Of a stretch of 15,660 bases of DNA, positions 8,046 through 14,894 are shown one piece after another. A model generated the notes under the pieces. That model saw only the letters and a list, made by a program, of their open reading frames with translations. It was not told the DNA's origin and did no database searches. Position 1 is the stretch's first letter. Every line of letters starts with the position of its first letter. Both the position numbers and the translations under genes were made by a program. This DNA comes from JAKSSE01 sp045597645 (lineage in GTDB: Bacteria; Bacillota; Clostridia; Lachnospirales; Lachnospiraceae), in NCBI GenBank assembly GCA_045597645.1, contig JAZLKM010000047.1:1-15660 (forward strand), in the 5' to 3' direction.

Positions 8046-8807
8046 TTATCGTTTCTCAGTTATACTGCCAAATGTCCATGCATGTATATTGATTTCGATG
8101 ACTGGAGAGCCGCAGTACTGACACTTTTTAGCACCAAGCGAGGTGAGCGGTGCACCACAGTTGGGACAGTTTACGCCAATGGCACTGCTGGCCATGTTCT
8201 CCACCTTATCGCGGTCTTGAATATATATGAGTTCGGTGTCGAATTTTGTCTGGTATTTTTTACTTTTCTCGCCCTCGACTACATTACCATTGTTGTCAGC
8301 CAGGTAGTGATAGCATTCAAGAGCGGTCTGGAATGTGATGATGCATCTGCCGGATGTCTTTTGATACTGACTGATTTCAGTCTGATGGATGTGGATACTT
8401 TCAAAATGCTCTCTTAAGTCTCTGTCTCTGGCGGCTTGGACTTGCGCCTGAAGCTGAGCCTTTAGTTCTGAACTGCAATCCTCCAAAAGGCTCTCGTCTC
8501 TGCTGGTTACAGCCCTGAGGTATGAAGTGAGCATTTGATTGGTGCGGTTACGCATCTCCTCATACTCAAAATCCGGGAAATCCTTGGTGATTCTTGGCAG
8601 AGCAAGCCTCGTCATGCCGGATACAGAAAGTGGTGTCTCAGTAGCTTCATCGGACATCTGCTGTGCCATTTGGAGCATTGAACCGACATTGCCTAATCCT
8701 GCGGAGCGAAGCATTCTGTCAGCCTTATTTTTAACATATGAAAAAGCTACAAGTCCGAACACGCCACCCGCTACAATTATTATAAGAATAACAGCAAGTA
8801 CAATCAT
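8046..8807 (-). CDS. Membrane-anchored zinc-ribbon protein, Tim44-like middle domain possible
   Basis: 253 residues. The N-terminus is a single membrane anchor (about 2-23, IVLAVILIIIVAGGVFGLVAF). The middle region (about 70-200), with FPDFEYEEMRNRTNQMLTSY and a two-strand pattern around IHIHQTEISQYQ and RCIITFQTAL, resembles the Tim44-like fold found in some bacterial membrane proteins. This is a moderate-confidence match by eye. The C-terminus is a zinc ribbon, C214-x2-C217-x11-C229-x2-C232 (CPNCGAP...CQYCGSP). AGAAGGG lies upstream of the ATG, about 10 nt away. It ends directly against the shared terminator. A promoter with TTTACT and TACAAT lies at 8849-8877. It may bind a partner at the inner face of the membrane; the function is unknown. 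Confidence 0.85.
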   Translation of the reverse strand: MIVLAVILIIIVAGGVFGLVAFSYVKNKADRMLRSAGLGNVGSMLQMAQQMSDEATETPLSVSGMTRLALPRITKDFPDFEYEEMRNRTNQMLTSYLRAVTSRDESLLEDCSSELKAQLQAQVQAARDRDLREHFESIHIHQTEISQYQKTSGRCIITFQTALECYHYLADNNGNVVEGEKSKKYQTKFDTELIYIQDRDKVENMASSAIGVNCPNCGAPLTSLGAKKCQYCGSPVIEINIHAWTFGSITEKR

Positions 8808-8848
8808 TATCTAGCAATCCCTTCTACGACTTAATTGGTATTACTAAG

Positions 8849-8877
8849 ATTGTATTGAAATAGGAGCGAAAAGTAAA
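8849..8877 (-). promoter_or_regulatory. Promoter of the zinc-ribbon gene
   Basis: Read on the minus strand: -35 TTTACT (8877-8872), 17-bp spacer, -10 TACAAT (8854-8849). Predicted start near 8842, leaving a leader of about 35 nt with a ribosome binding site. It overlaps almost completely with a + strand promoter. Confidence 0.6.
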
Positions 8878-8883
8878 TATGAT
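8855..8883 (+). promoter_or_regulatory. Promoter of the glycosyltransferase gene
   Basis: -35 TTGAAA (8855-8860), 17-bp spacer, -10 TATGAT (8878-8883); each hexamer matches the sigma-A consensus at 5 of 6 positions. Transcription should begin near 8890, the beginning of dispersed element copy 2, giving a leader of about 105 nt. Confidence 0.68.
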
Positions 8884-8886
8884 ATA

Positions 8887-8935
8887 AGCAATTGTTTATG
8901 AGCAAGTAGCGAAGCAGATTGCGAATAAAATTGAG
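8887..8935 (+). repeat. Dispersed intergenic element, copy 2
   Basis: Core at 8900-8935 (GAGCAAGTAGCGAAGC, then AGATTGCGAATAAAATTGAG) matches copy 1 at 28 of 36 positions. The flank AGCAATTGTTTAT is identical to copy 3. Arms CAATT near the 5' end and AATTG near the 3' end could close a stem around the core. Confidence 0.72.
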
Positions 8936-8944
8936 AGAAAAAGA

Positions 8945-8971
8945 TACCCCATGAGCTTTGACTCTGGGGTA
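8945..8971 (+). promoter_or_regulatory. Leader hairpin ahead of the glycosyltransferase
   Basis: TACCCCA (8945-8951) pairs with TGGGGTA (8965-8971). The stem extends by GAG/CTC past a one-base bulge around a loop CTTTGA. No T run follows, so it is not an ordinary terminator. It lies 14 nt before AGAGGA, the ribosome binding site at 8985-8990. Confidence 0.65.
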
Positions 8972-8996
8972 GCTTACAAATGCGAGAGGACTTTTC

Positions 8997-9908
8997 ATGA
9001 TAAGTATCATTATTCCGGTATATAAAGTGGAGCAGTGGCTACCTAAATGTGTGGACAGTCTGCTAACTCAGACATATGAGGATCTGGAGATTATTCTGGT
9101 GGACGACGGGTCGCCGGATGGCTGTGGCAGAATATGCGATGATTATGCCACTAGAGATAGTAGAGTAAGAGTGATTCACAAGGAAAATGCTGGCGTAGCT
9201 ATGGCTAGAAATGATGGCCTTGACATAGCGAAGGGCGAGTACATCAGCTTTGTTGATAGTGATGACTGGATGGGAGAAAACGCCTATGAATTGCTGATTA
9301 ATGCAATGCAAAAATATAATGCAGACTGCGTGGTTGGTTCGTGCGTCAACATGATTGATGACGGAGAAAATCTGACGCCGGATAAGAAAAAGACCTCAAA
9401 GGAGAGATGTATGAGCTCCAGAGAAGTGATGAAGCATGTGCTTTTGGACAGGTCTGCTGTGTGGAACAGACTTTTCAAACGTGAGATTTTCGATGAGATT
9501 CGTTTTCCCATAGGGCGAGTTAATGACGATGAGTTTGTGGCACTTAGAGCGTACGAGAAGTGTGACAAGATTGTATTTCTGGCGGACGATACTTACTATT
9601 ACCGCATTAGAGCCAATAGCATTACTACGGCCAAGTTCTCGGTCCGCAATATGGATATGTACTATAACAGCCTGGATAACCTGGAGTTCATAAAGAGTAC
9701 GGCTCCTGAGCTTGAGGAGGCTGCTATGGCAAAAGTGGTGAAGACATGCCTGTACTGCTATCATAATCTGCGTAAGTGCAAAGACGTCAGCATGAAGGAG
9801 CTTCGGACTACTACTAAAGGAGATGTGAGAAAGCTGCGCCAGGAAGCAATGAAAAATCAGTACGTGCCACTGCAATATAAGATACTTGCCGCAGTTTATT
9901 CGATATGA
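8997..9908 (+). CDS. Family 2 glycosyltransferase
   Basis: 303 residues with an N-terminal GT-A fold of family GT2: ISIIIPVYKVEQWLPKCVDS at the start, ILVDDGSPDG (nucleotide binding), NAGVAMARNDGLDIAKGEY and the metal-binding FVDSDDW (about residues 82-88). The second half carries RLFKREIF and DDEFVALRAYEKC, which fit the acceptor side of EpsJ/WcaA-like enzymes that add a sugar from a nucleotide donor to a growing surface polysaccharide. No membrane segment is visible, so it should act at the cytoplasmic face. ATG 8997 has AGAGGA six bases upstream. It has its own promoter and a structured leader, and no terminator is obvious after its stop. Donor and acceptor cannot be told. The GT2 call is firm. 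Confidence 0.92.
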   Translation: MISIIIPVYKVEQWLPKCVDSLLTQTYEDLEIILVDDGSPDGCGRICDDYATRDSRVRVIHKENAGVAMARNDGLDIAKGEYISFVDSDDWMGENAYELLINAMQKYNADCVVGSCVNMIDDGENLTPDKKKTSKERCMSSREVMKHVLLDRSAVWNRLFKREIFDEIRFPIGRVNDDEFVALRAYEKCDKIVFLADDTYYYRIRANSITTAKFSVRNMDMYYNSLDNLEFIKSTAPELEEAAMAKVVKTCLYCYHNLRKCKDVSMKELRTTTKGDVRKLRQEAMKNQYVPLQYKILAAVYSI

Positions 9909-9989
9909 TAGGTTTTTGCAGAAAAATGGAAAACGGGAAGGCTAAAGATGGGACGATGGTACCATAAAAAAAGGGAAGGTAAGAGCCGA

Positions 9990-10004
9990 TACATAGTATA
10001 TGTA
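9990..10004. promoter_or_regulatory. AT-rich dyad upstream of the secreted-protein gene
   Basis: TACATA (9990-9995) and TATGTA (9999-10004) form a perfect inverted repeat around GTA, just upstream of the predicted -35. It could be an operator, but AT-rich dyads of this size also arise by chance. Confidence 0.3.
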
Positions 10005-10015
10005 GTATGCATGTA

Positions 10016-10044
10016 CTGCGAAATACGGAGAGTTTTCATATAAT
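10016..10044 (+). promoter_or_regulatory. Candidate promoter of the secreted-protein gene
   Basis: TATAAT at 10039-10044 is a perfect -10; the best -35 is CTGCGA (10016-10021, 3 of 6) with a 17-bp spacer. The start would fall near 10051, directly at the ribosome binding site AAGGGG (10051-10056), leaving a leader of only about 11 nt. Read-through from the glycosyltransferase promoter is also possible. Confidence 0.4.
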
Positions 10045-10061
10045 TGAAGAAAGGGGAAAAC

Positions 10062-11828
10062 ATGAGAGAACGACTAAGAAAATCGTTAACAGGGCTTTTA
10101 AGCTTTTTGATGGTTGTTACATGCGTAGGCGCAAGCAGTAAGATGACCGTAAAGGCAGGCTTGCCACCAGTAGACATTAGTGTCACAGTAACCGAGGGCA
10201 GTGATTTGCTAGATACCTTTGGGACTTATATCTGGATTGATAATGTGCCTGTAGCAGATGGGAAAGCAAGCGTTCATGAAGCAGAAAATCATGAATTAAA
10301 ATTTCAAGTTGCATTTGGCTCAAGTATAGAGAAGGTAAACGTCAATGAGGTGGATTACGAAATAACACCTCTCGAAGACGGACAGATTCAGGTAGTTGTT
10401 CCACATGCAACCGCGTACACAGTGAAACTTACCGCTGGTCAGAGCGATGATGTCACCATTATGTGGACCTACGATCCAGCAGACGCTGAGCAGGACTACT
10501 ATGTAGACCATGGTAAGGTTGAAGTAGTTTCTATAAAAAGAGCAGGTGCTACTATATTTGATAAGACTACTGAGAGCGAAGACGTCAGAATCGATGATAA
10601 TGGCGGCTGGGTAGCTATAAAGAGAGGTGACGATGTAGTACTTAGATTGATTCCGGACTATGGATATCAGCTTGAGAGCGTTACCATTAACGACCAGACT
10701 CTTGTGCCGCAGGAAGGCGTGAGTGAGTTCTCGCTGCCAGACATTCAGGGCAATCTTCATTTCAAGGGAGTCTTCGTTAATACTTCGGATAAGATAGCTG
10801 ATAGCAGTGATGCTGTGTCAAATGTGAGCATTTCAAATGGCTCAAATGCAGCAGCTACTGGAAATCTTCAGCTGAAGGTTGAGGATAATAGTGCATACTC
10901 TGCTGACGTGACCGGAGCCGGTGCAGGCGCAACCGCAGTAGCGTCTATTGACCTCACTTTGGATAACATTGTCAGCAAGGGTAATGGACAGTCAGGAGCA
11001 GATGGCTGGTGGACTACCAATATCACAGAATTTACTAATCCGATAAAGGTAGGACTGAAGGTAGATGCCACAAAACTCGATGAGGGACAGAATTTCAGCG
11101 TTATAAGAGACCACAATGGCAAGCTAACAACACTTGATGCCACCTACGATGCAGAGACAGAGACTCTGACATTTGAGACCAATCAGTTTTCGACATTTAC
11201 TATTGCTAAGGTATCCACTATATCAAATGATCCATTTTCTGAATCATTTATACCTGAGATGATAGAGGAAAAGATAGAGTATCCAAACACTACTGAGGAC
11301 CCTAAGAGCTTTGACTGCAAGTTCTATCATAAGGATGGAAAGTCGTTCTGGTATGAGAACGGTGTACGTCAGGGTACATATGATGATCCTAAGGGTGTAA
11401 TCGGCGATGGCACCATCAGAGGCCGTGAGATATATGACGCTGATACTAACGCATGGTATTGGTGCGATTCGATACTTGAAGGTGCAAAGGCAGTTAACAA
11501 AGAGGTATGGATGCCGTATATTTATCAGGGTGAGAAGGCATGGAGCGACGCAGAGATTAAGTCAAATGCAGAAACATCTGGAAGCATGGCATCTCAGGTA
11601 GAGGCTGGCATTAAAAAAGGAAATGGTAAGTGGGTACGCTACAATGCCAACGGTAAGATGTACAAGGGCTGGTATAAGGTAACCTCTTCAGAGGCACAGT
11701 ATTATCCAAAGCAGGTAGGTAACATATACTACTATGATGAGAAAACTGGCCTTATGGCACATGGCGACACCGTGATCGACGGAGTGACATATCATTTCGA
11801 TGAGACCACAGGAGTACTGCAGAGATAG
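10062..11828 (+). CDS. Secreted cell-surface protein with C-terminal glucan/wall-binding-like repeats
   Basis: 588 residues. ATG 10062 has AAGGGG (10051-10056) five bases upstream, which favours it over the in-frame TTG at 10044. A Sec signal peptide is clear: MRERLRKSLTGLLSFLMVV, with cleavage likely after VGA or VKA (about residues 24-32). Beta-rich, Ig-like segments follow (about 35-240), then a segment of about 250-385 (ADVTGAGAGATAVASIDLTL, TFETNQFSTFTIAKV) of a type seen in Lachnospiraceae surface proteins. The last 170 residues hold aromatic- and glycine-rich units (KDGKSFWYENGVRQG, GNGKWVRYNANGKMYKGWY, GNIYYYDEKTGLMAHG, GVTYHFDETTGVLQ) resembling choline- or glucan-binding repeats. 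No hydrolase motif or LPXTG anchor is seen. It probably attaches to wall glycans non-covalently; the ligand is unknown. A terminator lies 46 nt after the stop. Confidence 0.87.
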   Translation: MRERLRKSLTGLLSFLMVVTCVGASSKMTVKAGLPPVDISVTVTEGSDLLDTFGTYIWIDNVPVADGKASVHEAENHELKFQVAFGSSIEKVNVNEVDYEITPLEDGQIQVVVPHATAYTVKLTAGQSDDVTIMWTYDPADAEQDYYVDHGKVEVVSIKRAGATIFDKTTESEDVRIDDNGGWVAIKRGDDVVLRLIPDYGYQLESVTINDQTLVPQEGVSEFSLPDIQGNLHFKGVFVNTSDKIADSSDAVSNVSISNGSNAAATGNLQLKVEDNSAYSADVTGAGAGATAVASIDLTLDNIVSKGNGQSGADGWWTTNITEFTNPIKVGLKVDATKLDEGQNFSVIRDHNGKLTTLDATYDAETETLTFETNQFSTFTIAKVSTISNDPFSESFIPEMIEEKIEYPNTTEDPKSFDCKFYHKDGKSFWYENGVRQGTYDDPKGVIGDGTIRGREIYDADTNAWYWCDSILEGAKAVNKEVWMPYIYQGEKAWSDAEIKSNAETSGSMASQVEAGIKKGNGKWVRYNANGKMYKGWYKVTSSEAQYYPKQVGNIYYYDEKTGLMAHGDTVIDGVTYHFDETTGVLQR

Positions 11829-11865
11829 TGGGGACGGTCCTAATGGCACGGTCTGACACATGTTG
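11829..11865. repeat. Possible REP-like remnant
   Basis: Just after the secreted-protein stop, the sequence TGGGGACGGTCCTAATGGC and the following ACGGTCTGACACATG contain a GGAC-G-GTCC dyad (11832-11840). The GGGGACGGTC word resembles short REP-type sequences near Y1 tyrosine transposases in Firmicutes. This is a recollection and could not be checked. No transposase is present. Confidence 0.25.
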
Positions 11866-11903
11866 AAAAAATGAGCCGTAGGCGATTAGCCTACGGCTTT
11901 TTT
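11866..11903. terminator. Terminator after the secreted-protein gene, possibly bidirectional
   Basis: AGCCGTAGGC (11874-11883) pairs perfectly with GCCTACGGCT (11889-11898) around a GATTA loop, followed by T through 11903. An A run at 11866-11871 would give a T run in the minus direction, so it may also end the helicase transcript about 100 nt past its stop. Confidence 0.9.
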
Positions 11904-11938
11904 AGTGTCCACGCTCTTGGCTCCAGTTTGGAGGGGAT

Positions 11939-11983
11939 ATTACCGCTTGAATGGTGAATAGAAGAGTTAAGGCGGTAATTTTT
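11939..11983 (+). terminator. Second, long-loop terminator-like hairpin
   Basis: ATTACCGC (11939-11946) pairs with GCGGTAAT (11972-11979); TT/AA next to the stem adds two pairs past a bulged G. T continues at 11980-11983. The loop is about 21-25 nt, so it is weaker than the first terminator. It may back it up and protect the convergent helicase gene. Confidence 0.5.
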
Positions 11984-12002
11984 GGCATTAAACACTCCGA
12001 AA

Positions 12003-14423
12003 TCAGAAGCAGTCCCAAAAATCACGCACTAGTCTGTCGACTTTTGTAATGTCCGTGACTTCATAGTCGGCCCATTCTCTCGGAAATAGGGACTTGCTGC
12101 TGGCCTGCAAGAAGCGCTGGTCTAGTAGAGCGATGATGCCGCGGTCGTTCACGGTGCGGATTACGCGACCGGCGGCCTGCTCCACGCGGTTCATGCCAGG
12201 GTAGCGGTAGACGTAGTCGAAGCCGTTTTTGCCAGTTTGATCGAAAAAGTCCTTTAGTAGCTCATTTTCCTGGTCTATGCCTCCAAGACCGGTGCCAACT
12301 ATGATGGCGCCGATAAGTCTGTCCTCAGTGAGGTCTATGCCCTCGGAAAAGATGCCGCCCAGTACACAAAAACCAATGAGTGTCTCATCTGGGTTGGACT
12401 CAAATGCACTCATAAATTCGTCGCGCTCGCTCTCGCGCATGCCCTGGGATTGCATTATGGTGCGCATACCGGAGTGCATTCTTGATTCCCATACCATCAT
12501 CACGTCCTCCATGAATGAGTAGGATGGGAAAAAGGCCATATAGTTGCCACACTTGCCACTTGCGATAATCTCTATGTAATCAGCAATGCGCTCATACATG
12601 CTAAGGGTCCTGGCGGTGTACTTGCTTGTCACGTCATTGGCTATCAAAAGGAGCCTCTGCTTTGGGTCAAATATGCTGGTTGCATAGACAGCATAGTTGT
12701 CCTCACAGGTTGAGATGAGTTTTTTATAATAATCTATTGGCAGCAGAGTCGCAGAAAAGAAAATGGCGGACCTGCCAGAATCTATGCACTCCTGGAGCCT
12801 GGTGGAAGGGTCTGCACAGAATATTTTGATCATGAACCCATTTTCATCAAGTAGAGAGTACAGAATATATTTATCATCCATCCGCTCATAGAATTCGATG
12901 AAATTCATGGCAGCAAAATAGAACTGAGCAATCTCATCTCTCTCAGGTATCGGAAATCTTTTCTCTAGAAGAGAGTGAAGAGCGTCGCTCGCCCGGCAAA
13001 GTGCGGAATAGAAGTCGTCTGCTTCATCCAAAACGTCCAGGCCGTTTGCCACTTTTTTATATGCAAGCATGACAGTGTTGAGCTTAGTCAGAGCATTTGT
13101 GGCACGCTTGGAGTACTTTGTCACATGCCTTTTGCAGGCGAGTACATCCTCTTTGCTGATTGTGGCAGAGTACATTTCCCTGGCTCGGTCCACCAGATTG
13201 TGAGCCTCGTCCACCATAAATACATAATCACCCTTTGTGCCTCCGGCGAAGAAACGCTTGAGCTTAACTCTGGGATCGAAAATATAATTGTAGTCGCCAA
13301 TTATTACATCAGAAAAGCTACTTATATCAAGGGCGAACTCAAATGGACATACATTGTGTTTTTCGGCGTACTGGCTTATAAGCTCCCTGGTGTAGACTTG
13401 CTCATGCGTCAGTATGTCATAAAGAGCTTCATTTATGCGGTCAAAGTGGCCTTTCGCCCTGGGGCAATCGTCAGGATTACAATTGACTGCGTCTAGTACG
13501 CACATTTTCTCCTTAGCAACTAGCTGCACGGCGCTGGCAAGACATCCACGACTTGCAATTAGTCTCATTGTGTTGAGAGCCACGCTTGCAGTGACAGTTT
13601 TTGCGGTGACGTAGAAAAGCTTTCTGGACAGGCCCTCAGCCATGCTTTTTACGGCTGGAAAAATAGCATTTATTGTCTTACCGGTACCAGTAGGCGCCTC
13701 AATAAAGAGATTCTTTTTCCTAAGAATAGATATGTATACGTCGCTGCAGAGCTTCTTTTGCCCTTCGCGGTATTCGAACGGAAAATTCAGAGCCTTAATG
13801 CTCTCGTCGCGCTCGATGATATGATTGATGTCATATTCGGCCCATTTTACAAAGTCCTCAATTAGCTTTTTGAACCAGTTGCTGATATCGTCATAGCTGT
13901 ACGAGCTTCTAAAACGCTGCACGACCTCAGTGTCCAGGTCGCAGTAGGTCATCTGGACGTCTATTGAGGATAGGTCTTGCTGTAGCGAGTATATGTAGGC
14001 GTAGCATTTGGCCTGGGCGAGATGCACATCAACTGGGGCATCCATGAGGGTTACGTCGCGGTATACGCCTTTTATCTCATCGATTACGACATCGCCGGTC
14101 TCACTGTCCTCAAATATGCCGTCGGCTCGGCCGTCGATTACGATGCTGTAGTCTGGCAGCTCCACGGTGTGCCTTAGAGCCACCTCTGCCTGATACTGCT
14201 TGCCGCCTTCCTTTTGTATTTTCTTGTGAATACGTGTGCCCTCTGCCATGGCCGACGCGCTAGCCACTGAGCCATGCCTGTTGTCGATATCTCCTGAGCG
14301 CATCAAAAATTCCACCAGCTCCCTTACAGAGATGGTGATGTGCCTAGTTATCTGAGGGGTACTATTTTCTACCTCTATGTCACTAGCGTTATCTGAAGTT
14401 ACAATGTTTTTTTCTGCGCTCAT
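12003..14423 (-). CDS. RecB/Cas4-like nuclease fused to a DinG/XPD-type ATP-dependent DNA helicase
   Basis: 806 residues. Residues 60-160 form a PD-(D/E)XK nuclease domain of the RecB/Cas4 type: H66, D97 (IVIDGRADGI), E116-I-K118 (VVIDEIKG) and the QxxxY signature Q137/Y141. A superfamily 2 helicase follows: Walker A EAPTGTGKT (242-250), four cysteines placed as in an XPD/DinG iron-sulfur domain (C308, C315, C320, C359), DEAH at 405-408 (VFMVDEAHNL), FFSATLLP, the motif V-like GGIFSEGIDLTEDRLIGAII and motif VI VEQAAGRVIR. It should unwind DNA 5' to 3' and may cut single strands, in repair or recombination. All key residues are present. There is no Shine-Dalgarno sequence before ATG 14423, and a stop (TGA) lies three codons upstream in frame, so the start is well fixed. 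It is not flanked by cas genes. Confidence 0.93.
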   Translation of the reverse strand: MSAEKNIVTSDNASDIEVENSTPQITRHITISVRELVEFLMRSGDIDNRHGSVASASAMAEGTRIHKKIQKEGGKQYQAEVALRHTVELPDYSIVIDGRADGIFEDSETGDVVIDEIKGVYRDVTLMDAPVDVHLAQAKCYAYIYSLQQDLSSIDVQMTYCDLDTEVVQRFRSSYSYDDISNWFKKLIEDFVKWAEYDINHIIERDESIKALNFPFEYREGQKKLCSDVYISILRKKNLFIEAPTGTGKTINAIFPAVKSMAEGLSRKLFYVTAKTVTASVALNTMRLIASRGCLASAVQLVAKEKMCVLDAVNCNPDDCPRAKGHFDRINEALYDILTHEQVYTRELISQYAEKHNVCPFEFALDISSFSDVIIGDYNYIFDPRVKLKRFFAGGTKGDYVFMVDEAHNLVDRAREMYSATISKEDVLACKRHVTKYSKRATNALTKLNTVMLAYKKVANGLDVLDEADDFYSALCRASDALHSLLEKRFPIPERDEIAQFYFAAMNFIEFYERMDDKYILYSLLDENGFMIKIFCADPSTRLQECIDSGRSAIFFSATLLPIDYYKKLISTCEDNYAVYATSIFDPKQRLLLIANDVTSKYTARTLSMYERIADYIEIIASGKCGNYMAFFPSYSFMEDVMMVWESRMHSGMRTIMQSQGMRESERDEFMSAFESNPDETLIGFCVLGGIFSEGIDLTEDRLIGAIIVGTGLGGIDQENELLKDFFDQTGKNGFDYVYRYPGMNRVEQAAGRVIRTVNDRGIIALLDQRFLQASSKSLFPREWADYEVTDITKVDRLVRDFWDCF

Positions 14424-14431
14424 ATGAATTC

Positions 14432-14440
14432 ATTGTAGCA
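14432..14440 (-). promoter_or_regulatory. Extended -10 promoter of the helicase gene, predicted leaderless
   Basis: On the minus strand, TGCTACAAT (14440-14432) is an extended -10 ending eight bases before the ATG at 14423. The expected start falls at or within a base or two of the ATG. The -35 region is poor. A second TACAAT at 14469-14464 could give a leader of about 35 nt, which also lacks a Shine-Dalgarno sequence. Confidence 0.5.
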
Positions 14441-14487
14441 CAGCGAGGGGAGAATCATATATAATTGTAGTTGAATTTTTCGAGAGG

Positions 14488-14740
14488 CTGTAGCTGCGAC
14501 CACGAGAGGGCTGTAGCAGTGACTGCAGAGGGTTGTAGCAGTGACTACAGAGGCTGTAGCAGTACTGCGAGAGGCAGTAGATGCAACACTTCAGGAGGCT
14601 ATAGCTACGGCTCCGAGAGGCTGTAGATGTAACTTCAGGAGGCTATAGTTGCGGCTCCGAGAGGCTGTAGATGTGACTTCGAGAGGCTGTAGTTTCGACT
14701 TTGGGAGGCTGTAGATGTGACTTCGAGAGGCTGTAGTTGA
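14488..14740. repeat. Degenerate 22-bp tandem array, about 11 units plus a partial unit
   Basis: Units start at 14488, 14511, 14533, 14554, 14575, 14599, 14621, 14643, 14665, 14687, 14709 and 14731 (partial). Lengths are 21-24 and mostly exactly 22. Consensus: CTGTAG, then ATGTGACTTC or a variant, then GAGAGG. The right half alternates two types: CTGTAGATG (14575, 14621, 14665, 14709) and CTRTAG followed by CT or TT (14599, 14643, 14687), giving 44-bp higher-order periodicity. The left units at 14511, 14533 and 14554 share YTGTAGCAGT. The array is not coding: 22 is not a multiple of three, and TAG occurs in nearly every unit. It fills most of the gap between the divergent helicase and Nudix genes. 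Confidence 0.92.
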
Positions 14741-14845
14741 TTCTTAATAAAGAGATTGCAAAGATAAAGAGATATCACCTTAGGGGTAGCTCTAAGTTAG
14801 CTTTAAAAGCACCTGGGTTCACTACCAGAAACTTAGCTGTGAAGT
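14741..14845. other. AT-rich spacer between the tandem array and dispersed element copy 3
   Basis: No gene is visible. TTGATT (14737-14742) overlaps the end of the array and could be a -35, but no good -10 follows at the proper distance. CTTAG/CTAAG forms a small hairpin at about 14779-14796. Confidence 0.4.
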
Positions 14846-14894
14846 AGCAATTGTTTATTGTTAGTCAGCGATGCATATAACGAATATTCTTGAA
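14846..14894 (+). repeat. Dispersed intergenic element, copy 3 (diverged)
   Basis: AGCAATTGTTTAT (14846-14858) is identical to copy 2. The following 36 nt (14859-14894) match copy 2 at about 20 positions without a gap, including AGCGA, GC, CGAATA and TTGA. It lies about 27 nt upstream of the Nudix start, on the same strand as the gene, as in the other copies. Confidence 0.5.

Noticed and set aside
8034..8417. ORF of 127 codons on the + strand
   Set aside because: It lies antisense to the zinc-ribbon gene, starts inside the terminator and shows no domain or ribosome binding site.
9396..9875. ORF of 159 codons on the - strand
   Set aside because: Antisense shadow of the glycosyltransferase, whose motifs are unmistakable.
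9956..9965. ATGGTACCAT palindrome followed by A residues, as a terminator for the glycosyltransferase
   Set aside because: A perfect palindrome without a loop and without a T run on the + strand; it would not make a working terminator.
12975..13496. ORF of 173 codons on the + strand
   Set aside because: Antisense shadow of the helicase iron-sulfur and DEAH region; no recognisable domain.
14488..14740. CRISPR array
   Set aside because: Units follow each other directly with no unique spacers, and the period is 22 bp. No cas gene is present; the helicase's Cas4-like domain is common in DinG-type helicases.
14488..14760. Iteron-type replication origin
   Set aside because: The 22-bp period fits some iterons, but there is no Rep gene, no DnaA box that I could find, and the copies are strongly diverged. 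Kept only as a remote idea.
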